A stretch of 17,757 bases of DNA from Chloroflexota bacterium (GCA_029265085.1 JAJUJY010000086.1:1-17757), one strand, 5' to 3'; shown: positions 6,605 to 14,253, numbered from the stretch's first letter. The notes: generated by a model not told the origin, from the sequence alone. Numbers and translations: made by a program.

Positions 6605-7699
6605 ATGGATCAATCGCGCATTGAATACCCAATTTTAGGCAATCGATATAAACTCCTGCACATCGTCGGTACAGGAGGAATGGCTGTTGTCTATCGCGCT
6701 CAAGACATGATGCTTGAGCGCCCTGTTGCAGTAAAAGTTCTCCGGGAAGATTTTTCACATAACCAAGCATTTCGGGAAAGATTTCATTTAGAAGCAAGAG
6801 CAGCCGCCAATCTCTCCCACCCCAACATTGTCACGGTACACGATTTTGGGCTAGACCCAGACAATTTGTATCTTGTCCTGGAATATGTTCCTGGTACGGA
6901 TTTAAAGACAATTCTGAAGGAGCGAAGCAAGTTACCCGTAAACGAAGCAGTCAATTTGGTTGTACAGGCATCGGCGGGAATTGGCTATGCGCATCGCGCC
7001 GGGCTGATCCACTGTGATGTTAAGCCGCATAATATGCTTGTCACTCCGGATTTTCGTCTTAAGGTAACTGATTTTGGGATTGCTCGCGCTATGGCCAGCA
7101 TCCAACCAGATGAACAACATGACGTGGTTTGGGGCTCACCTTTATATTTTTCGCCTGAACAGGCGGCTGGTCACGCGCCATCCCCTGCCTCGGATGTGTA
7201 TTCATTAGGAGTTGTTTTGTATGAACTCCTTACCGGTAGATTGCCTTTCATCGCATCGGACCCGGCCGAGCTAGCCAGGCTTCACCGTGAGGTCACCCCT
7301 GTTTCTCCCAGAAAACTTAATCCTGAAATACCAGAAGCAATTGATGAAATCATCTTAAAAGTGCTTTCCAAAGAGCCGTCTGCCCGCTACCGCACAGCCG
7401 ATCAATTGGGGCGTGTTCTATCGAATTATTTTCAACAACCAGAGTCCCAGCGATCTACATTCCCTTCTGTCGAAATTCAACCAAATCATTCTGCAAGCCG
7501 TCCGATCAACAGCACACCCATTCAATTACCAGTAAGTAAACCAGAGCCACAATTTGAACCCTCAGCAGCAGAAGAAGAGGTAACCATTGACATTGATTGG
7601 ACAACTACTGGTTTAGCTTTACTTGCGATAATTGCAGTTGGCGGATTAATCCCATTTTGGCTTTGGATTTGGTTTACGTTTAATCCACCTACGCCATAA
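6605..7699 (+). CDS. Membrane-anchored Ser/Thr protein kinase (PknB-like, non-RD)
   Basis: The 364-residue protein carries a complete Hanks-type kinase domain at about 15-275. Visible elements are the glycine loop GTGGMAVVY (22-30), the ATP lysine K44 in VAVKVL, the helix-C glutamate E63, catalytic D138 in HCDVKPHN (136-143), DFG (156-158), SPE (184-186) and the DVYSLGVVLYELLTGRLPF block. The residue before the catalytic Asp is Cys, not Arg, so it is a non-RD kinase, and the activation segment lacks threonines. A Pro/Ser-rich linker (about 278-325) leads to one membrane span (about 335-357) and a seven-residue outside tail. There are no PASTA repeats or other external sensor. It is followed 2 nt later by rpe, recalling prkC next to rpe in Firmicutes. 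The start at 6605 follows an extended -10 closely and has little Shine-Dalgarno. Substrates are unknown. Confidence 0.93.
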   Translation: MDQSRIEYPILGNRYKLLHIVGTGGMAVVYRAQDMMLERPVAVKVLREDFSHNQAFRERFHLEARAAANLSHPNIVTVHDFGLDPDNLYLVLEYVPGTDLKTILKERSKLPVNEAVNLVVQASAGIGYAHRAGLIHCDVKPHNMLVTPDFRLKVTDFGIARAMASIQPDEQHDVVWGSPLYFSPEQAAGHAPSPASDVYSLGVVLYELLTGRLPFIASDPAELARLHREVTPVSPRKLNPEIPEAIDEIILKVLSKEPSARYRTADQLGRVLSNYFQQPESQRSTFPSVEIQPNHSASRPINSTPIQLPVSKPEPQFEPSAAEEEVTIDIDWTTTGLALLAIIAVGGLIPFWLWIWFTFNPPTP

Positions 7700-7701
7700 T
7701 A

Positions 7702-8364
7702 ATGAACAATATAATTATCGCCCCATCCATATTATCGGCCGACTTTACCCAGCTCGGTAATCAAATTCATCAAATTGAGCAAGCAGGTGTTGACTGGGTC
7801 CATGTAGATGTAATGGATGGTCACTTTGTCCCCAACATCTCAATGGGACCTTTTATCGTAGAAGCCTGTCGAAAGGTAACCGATTTACCTATTGACGCAC
7901 ATCTCATGATTGAAAATCCAGAAAAGTATGTTGAAGCATTTGCAAAAGCCGGTGCCAATTGGATCAGTATTCACATTGAAAATAATAACAATGTCATGCG
8001 AACCATCCAATCCATACGCACTTTAGGATGCCATCCTGGGATCGTCCTTAATCCAGGAACACCAGCCTGTTCCGCATCAGCAGTTCTACCTTTTGTTGAT
8101 TATGCTTTGATTATGACCGTTAATCCAGGCTATTCAGGCCAAAGTTATATCCGGGAAATGGAGATGAAAATCGCCGAAGTTGCCAAAATGAAAGAAAAAC
8201 TCAATCCCAATTTAATTATCGAAGTAGACGGCGGCATTGTTGAAAGCACTCTGGCAGCCACCTATCAAGCCGGTGCGCGCGCATTTGTCGCTGGACACGG
8301 AGTATTTCGCCATCCCGCTGGCATCCATGCAGCTGTTCAATCTTTAAGGAACGCAGTTCCTTAA
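7702..8364 (+). CDS. rpe: Ribulose-phosphate 3-epimerase
   Basis: The 220-residue TIM-barrel enzyme interconverts D-ribulose 5-phosphate and D-xylulose 5-phosphate in the pentose-phosphate pathway. Family motifs appear in order: IAPSILSADF (6-15), VHVDVMDGHFVPN (33-45), DAHLMIENP (65-73), MTVNPGYSGQSYI (138-150) and EVDGGI (174-179). The metal ligands and catalytic acid/base pair are present: H34, D36, H67 and D176. The phosphate-site segment reads AGHGVF, where AGSAVF is common, a minor variation. Length is normal. The gene starts 2 nt after the kinase stop codon and shows no Shine-Dalgarno, so translational coupling to the kinase is likely. A perfect hairpin overlaps its last codons, and a terminator follows directly. 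Confidence 0.97.
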   Translation: MNNIIIAPSILSADFTQLGNQIHQIEQAGVDWVHVDVMDGHFVPNISMGPFIVEACRKVTDLPIDAHLMIENPEKYVEAFAKAGANWISIHIENNNNVMRTIQSIRTLGCHPGIVLNPGTPACSASAVLPFVDYALIMTVNPGYSGQSYIREMEMKIAEVAKMKEKLNPNLIIEVDGGIVESTLAATYQAGARAFVAGHGVFRHPAGIHAAVQSLRNAVP

Positions 8365-8365
8365 A
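8343..8365 (+). repeat. Perfect inverted repeat across the rpe stop codon
   Basis: TTTAAGGAAC (8343-8352) and GTTCCTTAAA (8356-8365) form a 10-bp perfect stem around a GCA loop. It covers the last rpe codons and the TAA, and sits 9 nt before the terminator stem. It could protect the transcript end; no T-run follows it directly. Confidence 0.6.
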
Positions 8366-8369
8366 ACAA

Positions 8370-8398
8370 AAATCGCGGCATTTTTTGCCGCAATTTTT
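8370..8398. terminator. Bidirectional intrinsic terminator, rpe / rpmB
   Basis: GCGGCA (8375-8380) pairs with TGCCGC (8386-8391) across a T5 loop. The stem is flanked by an A-tract on the left and T-tract on the right, which extend it apart from one C/A mismatch. It lies between the converging ends of rpe and rpmB. Confidence 0.85.
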
Positions 8399-8417
8399 GT
8401 CGTCAACGGTATAAAAT

Positions 8418-8603
8418 TTATTTACTGATCTTTACCATCGTCCGAATGCATTTTGCGCATAAAACCTTGCGAACTTTGCGACCGTCTTCCATCACCATAA
8501 CCCGTTGCAGGTTTGGGCGGAAAGTCCGGTTGGTTGCTCGCAAAGAGAAGCTGCGGTTGTGACCGAACGTGGTGGTCTTCCCACATGACTCACATTTTGC
8601 CAT
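8418..8603 (-). CDS. rpmB: 50S ribosomal protein L28 (zinc-binding form)
   Basis: The 61-residue product MAKCESCGKTT... is ribosomal protein L28 of the large subunit. Paired cysteines C4-x-x-C7 and C49-x-x-C52 mark the zinc-ribbon (C+) form. The central GHNRSFSLRATNRTFRPNLQRV stretch is typical of the family. The frame is open upstream to an ATG at 8666, but I place the start at 8603 because family members begin MAKxCxxCG, AGGAAAGGA precedes it, and the promoter -10 lies inside the longer version. It is a single-gene transcript, divergent from asp23, and ends at the terminator shared with rpe. The rpmB-yloU-yloV adjacency is also seen in Firmicutes, although there the genes run in different relative directions. 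Confidence 0.96.
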   Translation of the reverse strand: MAKCESCGKTTTFGHNRSFSLRATNRTFRPNLQRVMVMEDGRKVRKVLCAKCIRTMVKISK

Positions 8604-8656
8604 CGTAATAAATCCTTTCCTGAAAAGCTCAGTAATCGTCGTTGGTGCAGCCACAG

Positions 8657-8685
8657 ATTTTACCACAGTCCGTATCTTTTTTCAA
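8657..8685 (-). promoter_or_regulatory. rpmB promoter
   Basis: On the minus strand TTGAAA (complement of 8680-8685), a 17-bp spacer and TAAAAT (complement of 8657-8662) form a near-consensus sigma-70 promoter. TGG before the -10 adds an extended -10. The predicted start is near 8650, giving a leader of about 47 nt to the ATG at 8603. Confidence 0.8.
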
Positions 8686-8692
8686 TAAGGAT

Positions 8693-8701
8693 TGTTAATA
8701 A
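8693..8701 (+). promoter_or_regulatory. Candidate extended -10 for the asp23-fakA-degV operon
   Basis: TGTTAATAA fits TG, one base, then a -10-like TAATAA. The start would fall near 8708, about ten bases before the first possible asp23 ATG. This is the same close layout as at the kinase gene. No clear -35 is seen. Confidence 0.35.
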
Positions 8702-8717
8702 AAAGGACAACAAGAAA

Positions 8718-9074
8718 ATGGGAGATAGCATGAATCCAACTGGTAATATCTACGTCTCTCATCGTGCAATAGCCACGATCGCCTATCAATCAGCCCTTGA
8801 ATCCTATGGCGTAGTAGGATTGGCAGCCAAAAATATAGCCGAAGGGTTGGCAAACGCAATAGTAAAAGACCCAACTTTGGGTGTAGAGGTCCATTTTACC
8901 GGAGAATCGATTACAATAGACCTTTATATCATTGTGGAGTATGGAACTCGCATTAAAATGGTCGCTTCGAGTGTCGCTGATAGTGTTCGCTTTCAGGTTG
9001 AAAAATCAGTAGGCATTCCCGTAAAAAGTGTTAATGTGCATGTTCGCGGTTTGCGGATCAGCAACCCAGATTAA
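8718..9074 (+). CDS. Asp23/Gls24 family protein (YloU-like)
   Basis: The 118-residue product matches the Asp23/Gls24 (DUF322) family, with NIYVSHRAIATIA, SYGVVGLAAKN, the alternating ITIDLYIIVEYGTRIKMVASSVADSVRFQVEK segment and the ending VNVHVRGLR. Members are small envelope-stress or membrane-associated proteins in Gram-positive bacteria. The yloU/yloV pairing of this gene with fakA is widespread, suggesting a link to the fatty-acid kinase that follows 27 nt later. The molecular role is not established. Two starts are possible. The first ATG (8718) has AGGA about ten bases upstream; the fifth codon, also ATG (8730), has GGGAG at ideal spacing and would be preferred if the promoter at 8693-8701 is real. 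No signal peptide or membrane span is visible. Confidence 0.9.
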   Translation: MGDSMNPTGNIYVSHRAIATIAYQSALESYGVVGLAAKNIAEGLANAIVKDPTLGVEVHFTGESITIDLYIIVEYGTRIKMVASSVADSVRFQVEKSVGIPVKSVNVHVRGLRISNPD

Positions 9075-9101
9075 TTTTATATCAAAATTTTCAGGAGCAG
9101 T

Positions 9102-10784
9102 ATGAGCAGTGACGTACACTTTCCTCCCATCACGGATGGGCGAGAACTGGTCAAATCCAATGTTTTGGATGGCCAGGGATTAAAAGCCCTCTTGGAGGCA
9201 GGATTAACCTGGCTCAAAGCCAACCAACAAATGGTTAACTCCTTAAATGTTTTCCCGGTTCCTGATGGGGACACAGGCACAAATATGCTCTTGACCATGC
9301 AGGCTGCCTATAATGAAGTACTGCATTCGGGCGAGAAAAATATCGGTAAAATGGCTCATGCCATCGCTCAAGGCGCATTGATGGGCGCTCGTGGTAATTC
9401 CGGTGTGATCCTTTCCCAGATCTGGCGCGGATTTGCACGTGCGTTAGACAATCTGGACACGATGGACGCTCAAACGCTCATTCGTGCTCTAACTGAGAGC
9501 AAAAATACTGCTTATAAAGGCGTTGTTCGACCAGTGGAAGGCACCATTTTAACGGTCATCAAAGATATTGCCTTATCAGCAGAAAAATTTGATCATCAGC
9601 CTCTAGATGTTTCTTTTCTAGAAAAGCTAGTTGAAGAAGCAGACCAATCGGTTAAACGTACCCCGGAATTGCTGCCAATTTTAAAACAGGCTGGCGTGGT
9701 CGATTCGGGCGGAAAAGGATTATTCATTATTCTCGAAGGTATGCTTCGCTTTGTTAAGGGCTTGTCATTGGAATCATCAGGTACTACGGTTCAGCCTTTA
9801 TCCACGATGGCATTGGATGAAACAATGGAAACCATTGAACCCGGCCAGGATTATGAAATTGTTGTAGATTTTCGCCCATTTGACGAATTAAACCTGGAAA
9901 AGTTTTATTCAGATCTTTCTGAGATGGGCACATCTATCCAGGTAGGTGAAGGGGATGGAATGTACCGTATGCACATTCACGTCCCTACGGAAAATCGATA
10001 CCAACCCATCGATTACACAATGTCAATCGGTACCATCACGAAGGTTGCCATCGAGAATTTGCTCGCCCAGATGGAAGAGAAAAAAGAGAGCAGCTCACCA
10101 AAGTTGAATCTGACGCAAATTGAGCCCGGACAAATTGCCGTTGTTGCAGTTTCACCTGGTCCTGGGTTATCCAGGATTTTTGCCAGCCTTGGTGTTGCTG
10201 CAATTATTGAAGGTGGACAGACGATGAATCCTTCCACCGAGGAGATTTTATCTTCCTTTGAAAATCTTCCAACAGATAAAGTGATTATTCTCCCGAATAA
10301 TAAAAATATCATTCTGGCAGCTCAAAACGCTTTAAGTATGACCGTTAAGAAAGTTGCAGTGATTCCATCCAAAACCATTCCGCAGGGCTTGAACGCGATG
10401 CTTCGCCTCGATCTTGATGGTGATTTTGACGCGGTTGTTGAAGAAATGAACGAGTCATTATCGGAAGTGGAAACGGGTGAAATTACAACTGCCACCAGAA
10501 CTGTAGAAATCAACGATGTTAAAGTAGCCGAAGGACAGGTCATCGCCCTATTAAATGGGAAATTGGTTGCAGCCGCTGAACAGATTGAAGATGCCTGTAT
10601 GCAGTTGTTATCTACAGCAGATACAAACGACCGCGAACGCATCACCTTATTCTACGGGAAAAATATTACCAAAAATGATGTGAACCAGTTAGTGGACAAA
10701 ATCCGCACGACTTATCCACATCATGAAATTGAATTGCACGAAGGTGGTCAGCCACATTATCAATTAATCTTGTCCATCGAGTAA
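9102..10784 (+). CDS. fakA: Fatty acid kinase ATP-binding subunit, DAK2-domain (YloV/FakA)
   Basis: The 560-residue protein has a DAK2 nucleotide-binding domain at about 23-225, a middle domain, and a C-terminal DegV-fold-like domain (about 340-560). This is the architecture of FakA, which phosphorylates a fatty acid presented by a DegV-type FakB. ATP/Mg motifs are NVFPVPDGDTGTN (49-61, D55 and D57) and ARGNSGVILSQ (96-106), with GVVDSGGKGL at 198-207. The middle domain keeps MHIHV (H291, H293), matching two zinc ligands described in FakA. The usual GYCTEF cysteine appears to be missing, because the matching stretch reads QDYEIVVDFRP. AGGAG at 9093-9097 sets the start. The degV-family gene begins 3 nt after the stop, the natural partner. 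Asp23/YloU precedes it. Kinase identity is firm; loss of the zinc cysteine is a by-eye alignment. Confidence 0.93.
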   Translation: MSSDVHFPPITDGRELVKSNVLDGQGLKALLEAGLTWLKANQQMVNSLNVFPVPDGDTGTNMLLTMQAAYNEVLHSGEKNIGKMAHAIAQGALMGARGNSGVILSQIWRGFARALDNLDTMDAQTLIRALTESKNTAYKGVVRPVEGTILTVIKDIALSAEKFDHQPLDVSFLEKLVEEADQSVKRTPELLPILKQAGVVDSGGKGLFIILEGMLRFVKGLSLESSGTTVQPLSTMALDETMETIEPGQDYEIVVDFRPFDELNLEKFYSDLSEMGTSIQVGEGDGMYRMHIHVPTENRYQPIDYTMSIGTITKVAIENLLAQMEEKKESSSPKLNLTQIEPGQIAVVAVSPGPGLSRIFASLGVAAIIEGGQTMNPSTEEILSSFENLPTDKVIILPNNKNIILAAQNALSMTVKKVAVIPSKTIPQGLNAMLRLDLDGDFDAVVEEMNESLSEVETGEITTATRTVEINDVKVAEGQVIALLNGKLVAAAEQIEDACMQLLSTADTNDRERITLFYGKNITKNDVNQLVDKIRTTYPHHEIELHEGGQPHYQLILSIE

Positions 10785-10787
10785 CCT

Positions 10788-11645
10788 ATGGAACGCATTT
10801 GCATTCTCACAGATAGCTCTGCCCAATTTCCTCAACACACCTTCGCCGGCCAGAGTTTGGTGAGAGTCATTCCCTATGATATTGCTATCAATGGCACGAT
10901 CTACCCTGAGGGAAAAGATTTTCACATCAACCAGCTGCCTGGAATTGCTAGCGAGCAGTTATATCCGCGGTTGATTGCACCATCTATTGAAAAATTTGCC
11001 GAATGGTTTCGTGTTCTTGGACAAAATTATTCTGAGATTTTGGTGATTCTTCAATCGCCTCAGTTTAGCAAGGCTTATGATAATGCGGTTGAGGCAACCA
11101 CCCACGTCAAAGGGAGTTTAAAAATTCAGGTCATTAACTCCCAAACCATTTCCGCTGGGCTTGGACTGCTGGTTCAAATTGCGGGTAAAGCAGTCGAACA
11201 GGGCATGCCTTTTCAAGATATCGATTATATGATTCGCAAACAGGCTGCAGCCTTGTATACGCTGGTATGCACCCCTGGTCTTTCATATCTATATCATGCC
11301 GGCTTATTGAATCGTGAACAGGCGGTTGTCGGTGAGATGTTAAATTTGCTGCCCGTTTTTTCCATTGAGGAAGATCGTATCATTTCTCTCGAAAAACTTC
11401 GTGGATTTAAAAACACAGTGGATTTATTTACAGAATTCGTTTACGAATTCGAAGATCTACAGCACATCGCTTTAATTCAGAGTAATCCACCAATTCTTCC
11501 TGAAACCAGAACAATTCGGATGCAATTCCAAGAACAATACCCAACGACAACCTATAGCGAGCATAATTTAAATGCCCCAATGGCAACAATTTTTGGACCA
11601 AAATTGATCAGCTTGATCATTGCCGAATCAGTAACCAATGATTAG
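10788..11645 (+). CDS. DegV family protein, divergent FakB-like fatty-acid-binding subunit
   Basis: The 285-residue protein has the DegV fold: TDSSAQFP near the N-terminus (8-15), a PSxxxF element (65-70), VINSQTISAGLGLLV (115-129), an acidic EEDRI turn and a C-terminal strand-helix unit. FakB proteins bind a fatty acid and pass it to FakA for phosphorylation; the product feeds phospholipid synthesis through PlsX/PlsY. The position 3 nt after fakA, without its own clear Shine-Dalgarno, supports a coupled pair. Several family hallmarks are altered. The common GGRI after the TLEYL-type segment reads AGLL (171-174), and the C-terminal THxGPGALG pattern reads TIFGPKLIS (267-275), losing the headgroup-contacting His. 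It may bind a different ligand or be a degenerate partner. Family call is good; substrate is open. Confidence 0.85.
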   Translation: MERICILTDSSAQFPQHTFAGQSLVRVIPYDIAINGTIYPEGKDFHINQLPGIASEQLYPRLIAPSIEKFAEWFRVLGQNYSEILVILQSPQFSKAYDNAVEATTHVKGSLKIQVINSQTISAGLGLLVQIAGKAVEQGMPFQDIDYMIRKQAAALYTLVCTPGLSYLYHAGLLNREQAVVGEMLNLLPVFSIEEDRIISLEKLRGFKNTVDLFTEFVYEFEDLQHIALIQSNPPILPETRTIRMQFQEQYPTTTYSEHNLNAPMATIFGPKLISLIIAESVTND

Positions 11646-11647
11646 AC

Positions 11648-11683
11648 AAAAAAACACCTCCTGAAATATTAGGGGGTGTTTTT
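11648..11683 (+). terminator. Intrinsic terminator after the degV gene
   Basis: AAAAACACCTCCT (11650-11662) pairs with AGGGGGTGTTTTT (11671-11683), with one T-G wobble and an 8-nt loop, and ends in T5. It separates the asp23-fakA-degV operon from recG. Confidence 0.88.
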
Positions 11684-11723
11684 AGGCCGTAGTCTATTTT
11701 CTAACGTGATTCTAAGTTTGCGG

Positions 11724-11729
11724 TAAAAT
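11724..11729 (+). promoter_or_regulatory. Candidate -10 element of leaderless recG
   Basis: TAAAAT lies six bases before the recG ATG at 11736, so a transcript starting at the usual distance would begin at or next to the A of the start codon. No Shine-Dalgarno is present between the preceding terminator and the ATG, and no strong -35 is visible. Confidence 0.45.
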
Positions 11730-11735
11730 AAAACC

Positions 11736-14243
11736 ATGCCATCACCGATTGAGAAACTACAAAAATTTTTAAAACTTGAGTCTGAGCGCAATTTTGATAA
11801 CCGGGCTGTAGTTGGCGGGTTAGACAAAATATTGCCTTCGTGGGAAAAAGAAGCCAAAGATCAGAATCTACCGGATGATTTGATCCAATATGTTCTGCTA
11901 AAAATTTCCGCGTACCCTTCCTCCACTGTTGAAGATCGGAACCAAATCGTCAACGATCTTATTTCAAAAATAAAAACCACCGAAAATGGTTCATCACCGT
12001 CAATTGATAATCCAATTTCCAGCCGGCCTGAACAACCTCTCCCGGTTCGACGGGAACGGCGGATTGAAAATGTGCCACCGGTAAATGACCACTCACAAAA
12101 TCAACCTGTCAGACCTGTAAAAACAAGAAGCCCTATCCAAAATCACACTGTCGGTGCTTCCACAATCGGGCTTGATGCTCCTTTGACAGTCTTACCAGGG
12201 ATTGGGCCCAAAAACGCCCAATCATTTGCCCAACTAGGTTTAAGCACCCTGGAGCACTTACTGTACTATTTTCCACGCCGATATGATGATTATTCCAATC
12301 TAAAACCAATAAATCGGTTAAATTATGGCGACGAATTAACCGTTATCGCCACCGTTCAATCTTGTTCTGACCGGCAAATTAAAAACGGCAAAATGCACAT
12401 CACCGAAGCAATCGTTAGTGATGGTACAGGAGCTTTGCGGGCAACCTGGTTCAATCAACCCTGGTTAGCCAAGAATTTGATGACAGGAACGCAAGTAGTC
12501 TTATCAGGGAAAGTAGATATCTATTTAGGCCGGCTGTGTATGAACAGTCCAGAGCTTGAATTCCTTGAACAAGAACATTTGCACACAAATCGAATCGTCC
12601 CCGTTTATCCTGGAACTGCAAAAGTCTCCCAAAAAATGCTGCGCCGGATGATGCACCAAACAGTCACGTTTTGGGCACCCCGCGTTCATGATTACCTTCC
12701 AGATTCGATACGGAATAAAGCAAAACTGGTTGGCCTTTCCGAAGCACTTGTTCAGGTACATTTTCCTGATTCCATGGAACTATTAAAGGAGGCACGAGAA
12801 AGACTCTCGTTTGACGAAATCTTCCTCTTGCAGCTCGGCGTACTTCGGCAAAAACGAAATTGGCAAGCAAATACTGCCAGAGTATTTAATATCAGCGAAG
12901 AATGGTATCAGGAACAAATCAACCGCATTCCATTCGAATTAACCGGTGCGCAGCAAAAAGCCTTGCAAGACATTCGCACCGATTTGCAATCAGGCCGCCC
13001 AATGAATCGTTTGCTTCAAGGTGACGTTGGTTCCGGGAAAACAATGGTGGCTTCCCTGGCAATGCTCATGGTTACAAGCAATGGTGCTCAAGCAGCCTTG
13101 ATGGCACCAACCAGCATCCTTGCCGAACAGCATTTCCGTAGTCTAATCCGTTTCTTTGCAAACCCGACTGACGAGATAGCTGCCCCATTGCGGCCGGATG
13201 AAATTCGACTGTTAGTTGGTGATACCCCGGAAAGCGAAAAACAAGAAATTCGAGAAAACCTTGCGAATGGCACGATAAAAATCATTGTTGGAACCCATGC
13301 GTTGATTGAAGGTCCAATCGAATTTAACCAATTGCAGTTAGCCGTAGTGGATGAACAGCACAGATTCGGTGTTGCTCAACGGGCAGCTTTAAGGTCAAAA
13401 GGCGACAATCCCCACCTGTTGGTAATGACGGCTACCCCAATTCCACGTTCACTGGCATTAACAGTATATGGTGACCTAGACCTAACGGTGATGGACCAAA
13501 TGCCAGCGGGACGCCAGCCGATTGAAACCCATGTTCTCTCCCCCTTAGAGAGAGAGCGTGCCTATCAATTGATCAAGTCGCAAATTAAAGAAGGTTATCA
13601 GGCTTTCGTTATTTATCCTCTGGTTGAACAAGGAGAAAACGAAGAAGTAAAAGCCGCCGTTGAGGACCAGGAACGTTTACAAAAAGAAGTATTTCCACAG
13701 TATAAAGTTGGCTTACTGCACGGTCGTATGCGTCCTGAAGACAAAGAAAATGTGATGCTGGCTTTTCGCAATGGTGAATTCCAGATTTTGGTTTCGACAT
13801 CAGTCATCGAAGTTGGTGTGGACGTTCCCAACGCAACGGTTATGTTAATTGAAGGGGCAAATCGGTTTGGTTTATCTCAGCTGCACCAATTCCGAGGCCG
13901 CGTAGGTCGTGGTTCTGCCAAATCGTATTGTTTATTAATTCCCGACCATGAAGACAAATTGGAAAACGAGCGTTTGATCACAATGGCGGAAACGAATGAC
14001 GGATTCGTTTTAGCAGAGCGCGATTTAGAACAACGCGGACCTGGCGATTTTCTTGGAACACGTCAGGCTGGTTTTTCGGACCTTCGCCTTGCTTCACTGA
14101 CTGATGTACGTCTAATTGAAAAAGCAAGAAATATTGCCCAATCTGTATTCGAAGAAGATCCCGACCTTTCCAATCCAATGTATGCAAGTTTAGAAAAATT
14201 TTTGCAGCGCTTCTGGGGAAACGGTCGTGGAGATATTAGCTAA
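11736..14243 (+). CDS. recG: ATP-dependent DNA helicase RecG
   Basis: The 835-residue enzyme remodels stalled replication forks and Holliday junctions. An N-terminal helical region (about 1-80; KLQKFLKLESERNFDNRAVVGGLDKIL) and a polar linker (about 80-145) precede the usual RecG core. Such an N-terminal extension is known from Thermotoga RecG and some other phyla. The wedge domain starts near 148 with LPGIGPKNAQSFAQLGL (153-169). Helicase motifs are Walker A GDVGSGKT (429-436), DEQH (539-542), TATPIPR (565-571), LLHGRMRPEDK (660-670) and QFRGRVGRG (718-726). The C-terminal TRG-type segment RGPGDFLGTRQAGFSDLRLASL (767-788) is complete. The start has no Shine-Dalgarno, but the extension is conserved in style and a -10 lies directly upstream. 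coaD follows within 10 nt of the stop. Confidence 0.97.
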   Translation: MPSPIEKLQKFLKLESERNFDNRAVVGGLDKILPSWEKEAKDQNLPDDLIQYVLLKISAYPSSTVEDRNQIVNDLISKIKTTENGSSPSIDNPISSRPEQPLPVRRERRIENVPPVNDHSQNQPVRPVKTRSPIQNHTVGASTIGLDAPLTVLPGIGPKNAQSFAQLGLSTLEHLLYYFPRRYDDYSNLKPINRLNYGDELTVIATVQSCSDRQIKNGKMHITEAIVSDGTGALRATWFNQPWLAKNLMTGTQVVLSGKVDIYLGRLCMNSPELEFLEQEHLHTNRIVPVYPGTAKVSQKMLRRMMHQTVTFWAPRVHDYLPDSIRNKAKLVGLSEALVQVHFPDSMELLKEARERLSFDEIFLLQLGVLRQKRNWQANTARVFNISEEWYQEQINRIPFELTGAQQKALQDIRTDLQSGRPMNRLLQGDVGSGKTMVASLAMLMVTSNGAQAALMAPTSILAEQHFRSLIRFFANPTDEIAAPLRPDEIRLLVGDTPESEKQEIRENLANGTIKIIVGTHALIEGPIEFNQLQLAVVDEQHRFGVAQRAALRSKGDNPHLLVMTATPIPRSLALTVYGDLDLTVMDQMPAGRQPIETHVLSPLERERAYQLIKSQIKEGYQAFVIYPLVEQGENEEVKAAVEDQERLQKEVFPQYKVGLLHGRMRPEDKENVMLAFRNGEFQILVSTSVIEVGVDVPNATVMLIEGANRFGLSQLHQFRGRVGRGSAKSYCLLIPDHEDKLENERLITMAETNDGFVLAERDLEQRGPGDFLGTRQAGFSDLRLASLTDVRLIEKARNIAQSVFEEDPDLSNPMYASLEKFLQRFWGNGRGDIS

Positions 14244-14253
14244 GAGAGAATTT

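Noticed and set aside
8604..8666. Longer L28 reading frame starting at 8666
   Set aside because: L28 begins MAKxCxxCG, AGGAAAGGA sits before 8603, and the promoter -10 lies within the extra region.
10013..10645. Two Ser/Thr/Ile-rich open frames opposite fakA
   Set aside because: Composition is what antisense of a real gene gives; there are no start signals or family motifs.
14227..14253. Earlier coaD start overlapping recG
   Set aside because: The extra residues MEILAKREF are not part of the enzyme, and the conserved protein begins at the ATG at 14254.
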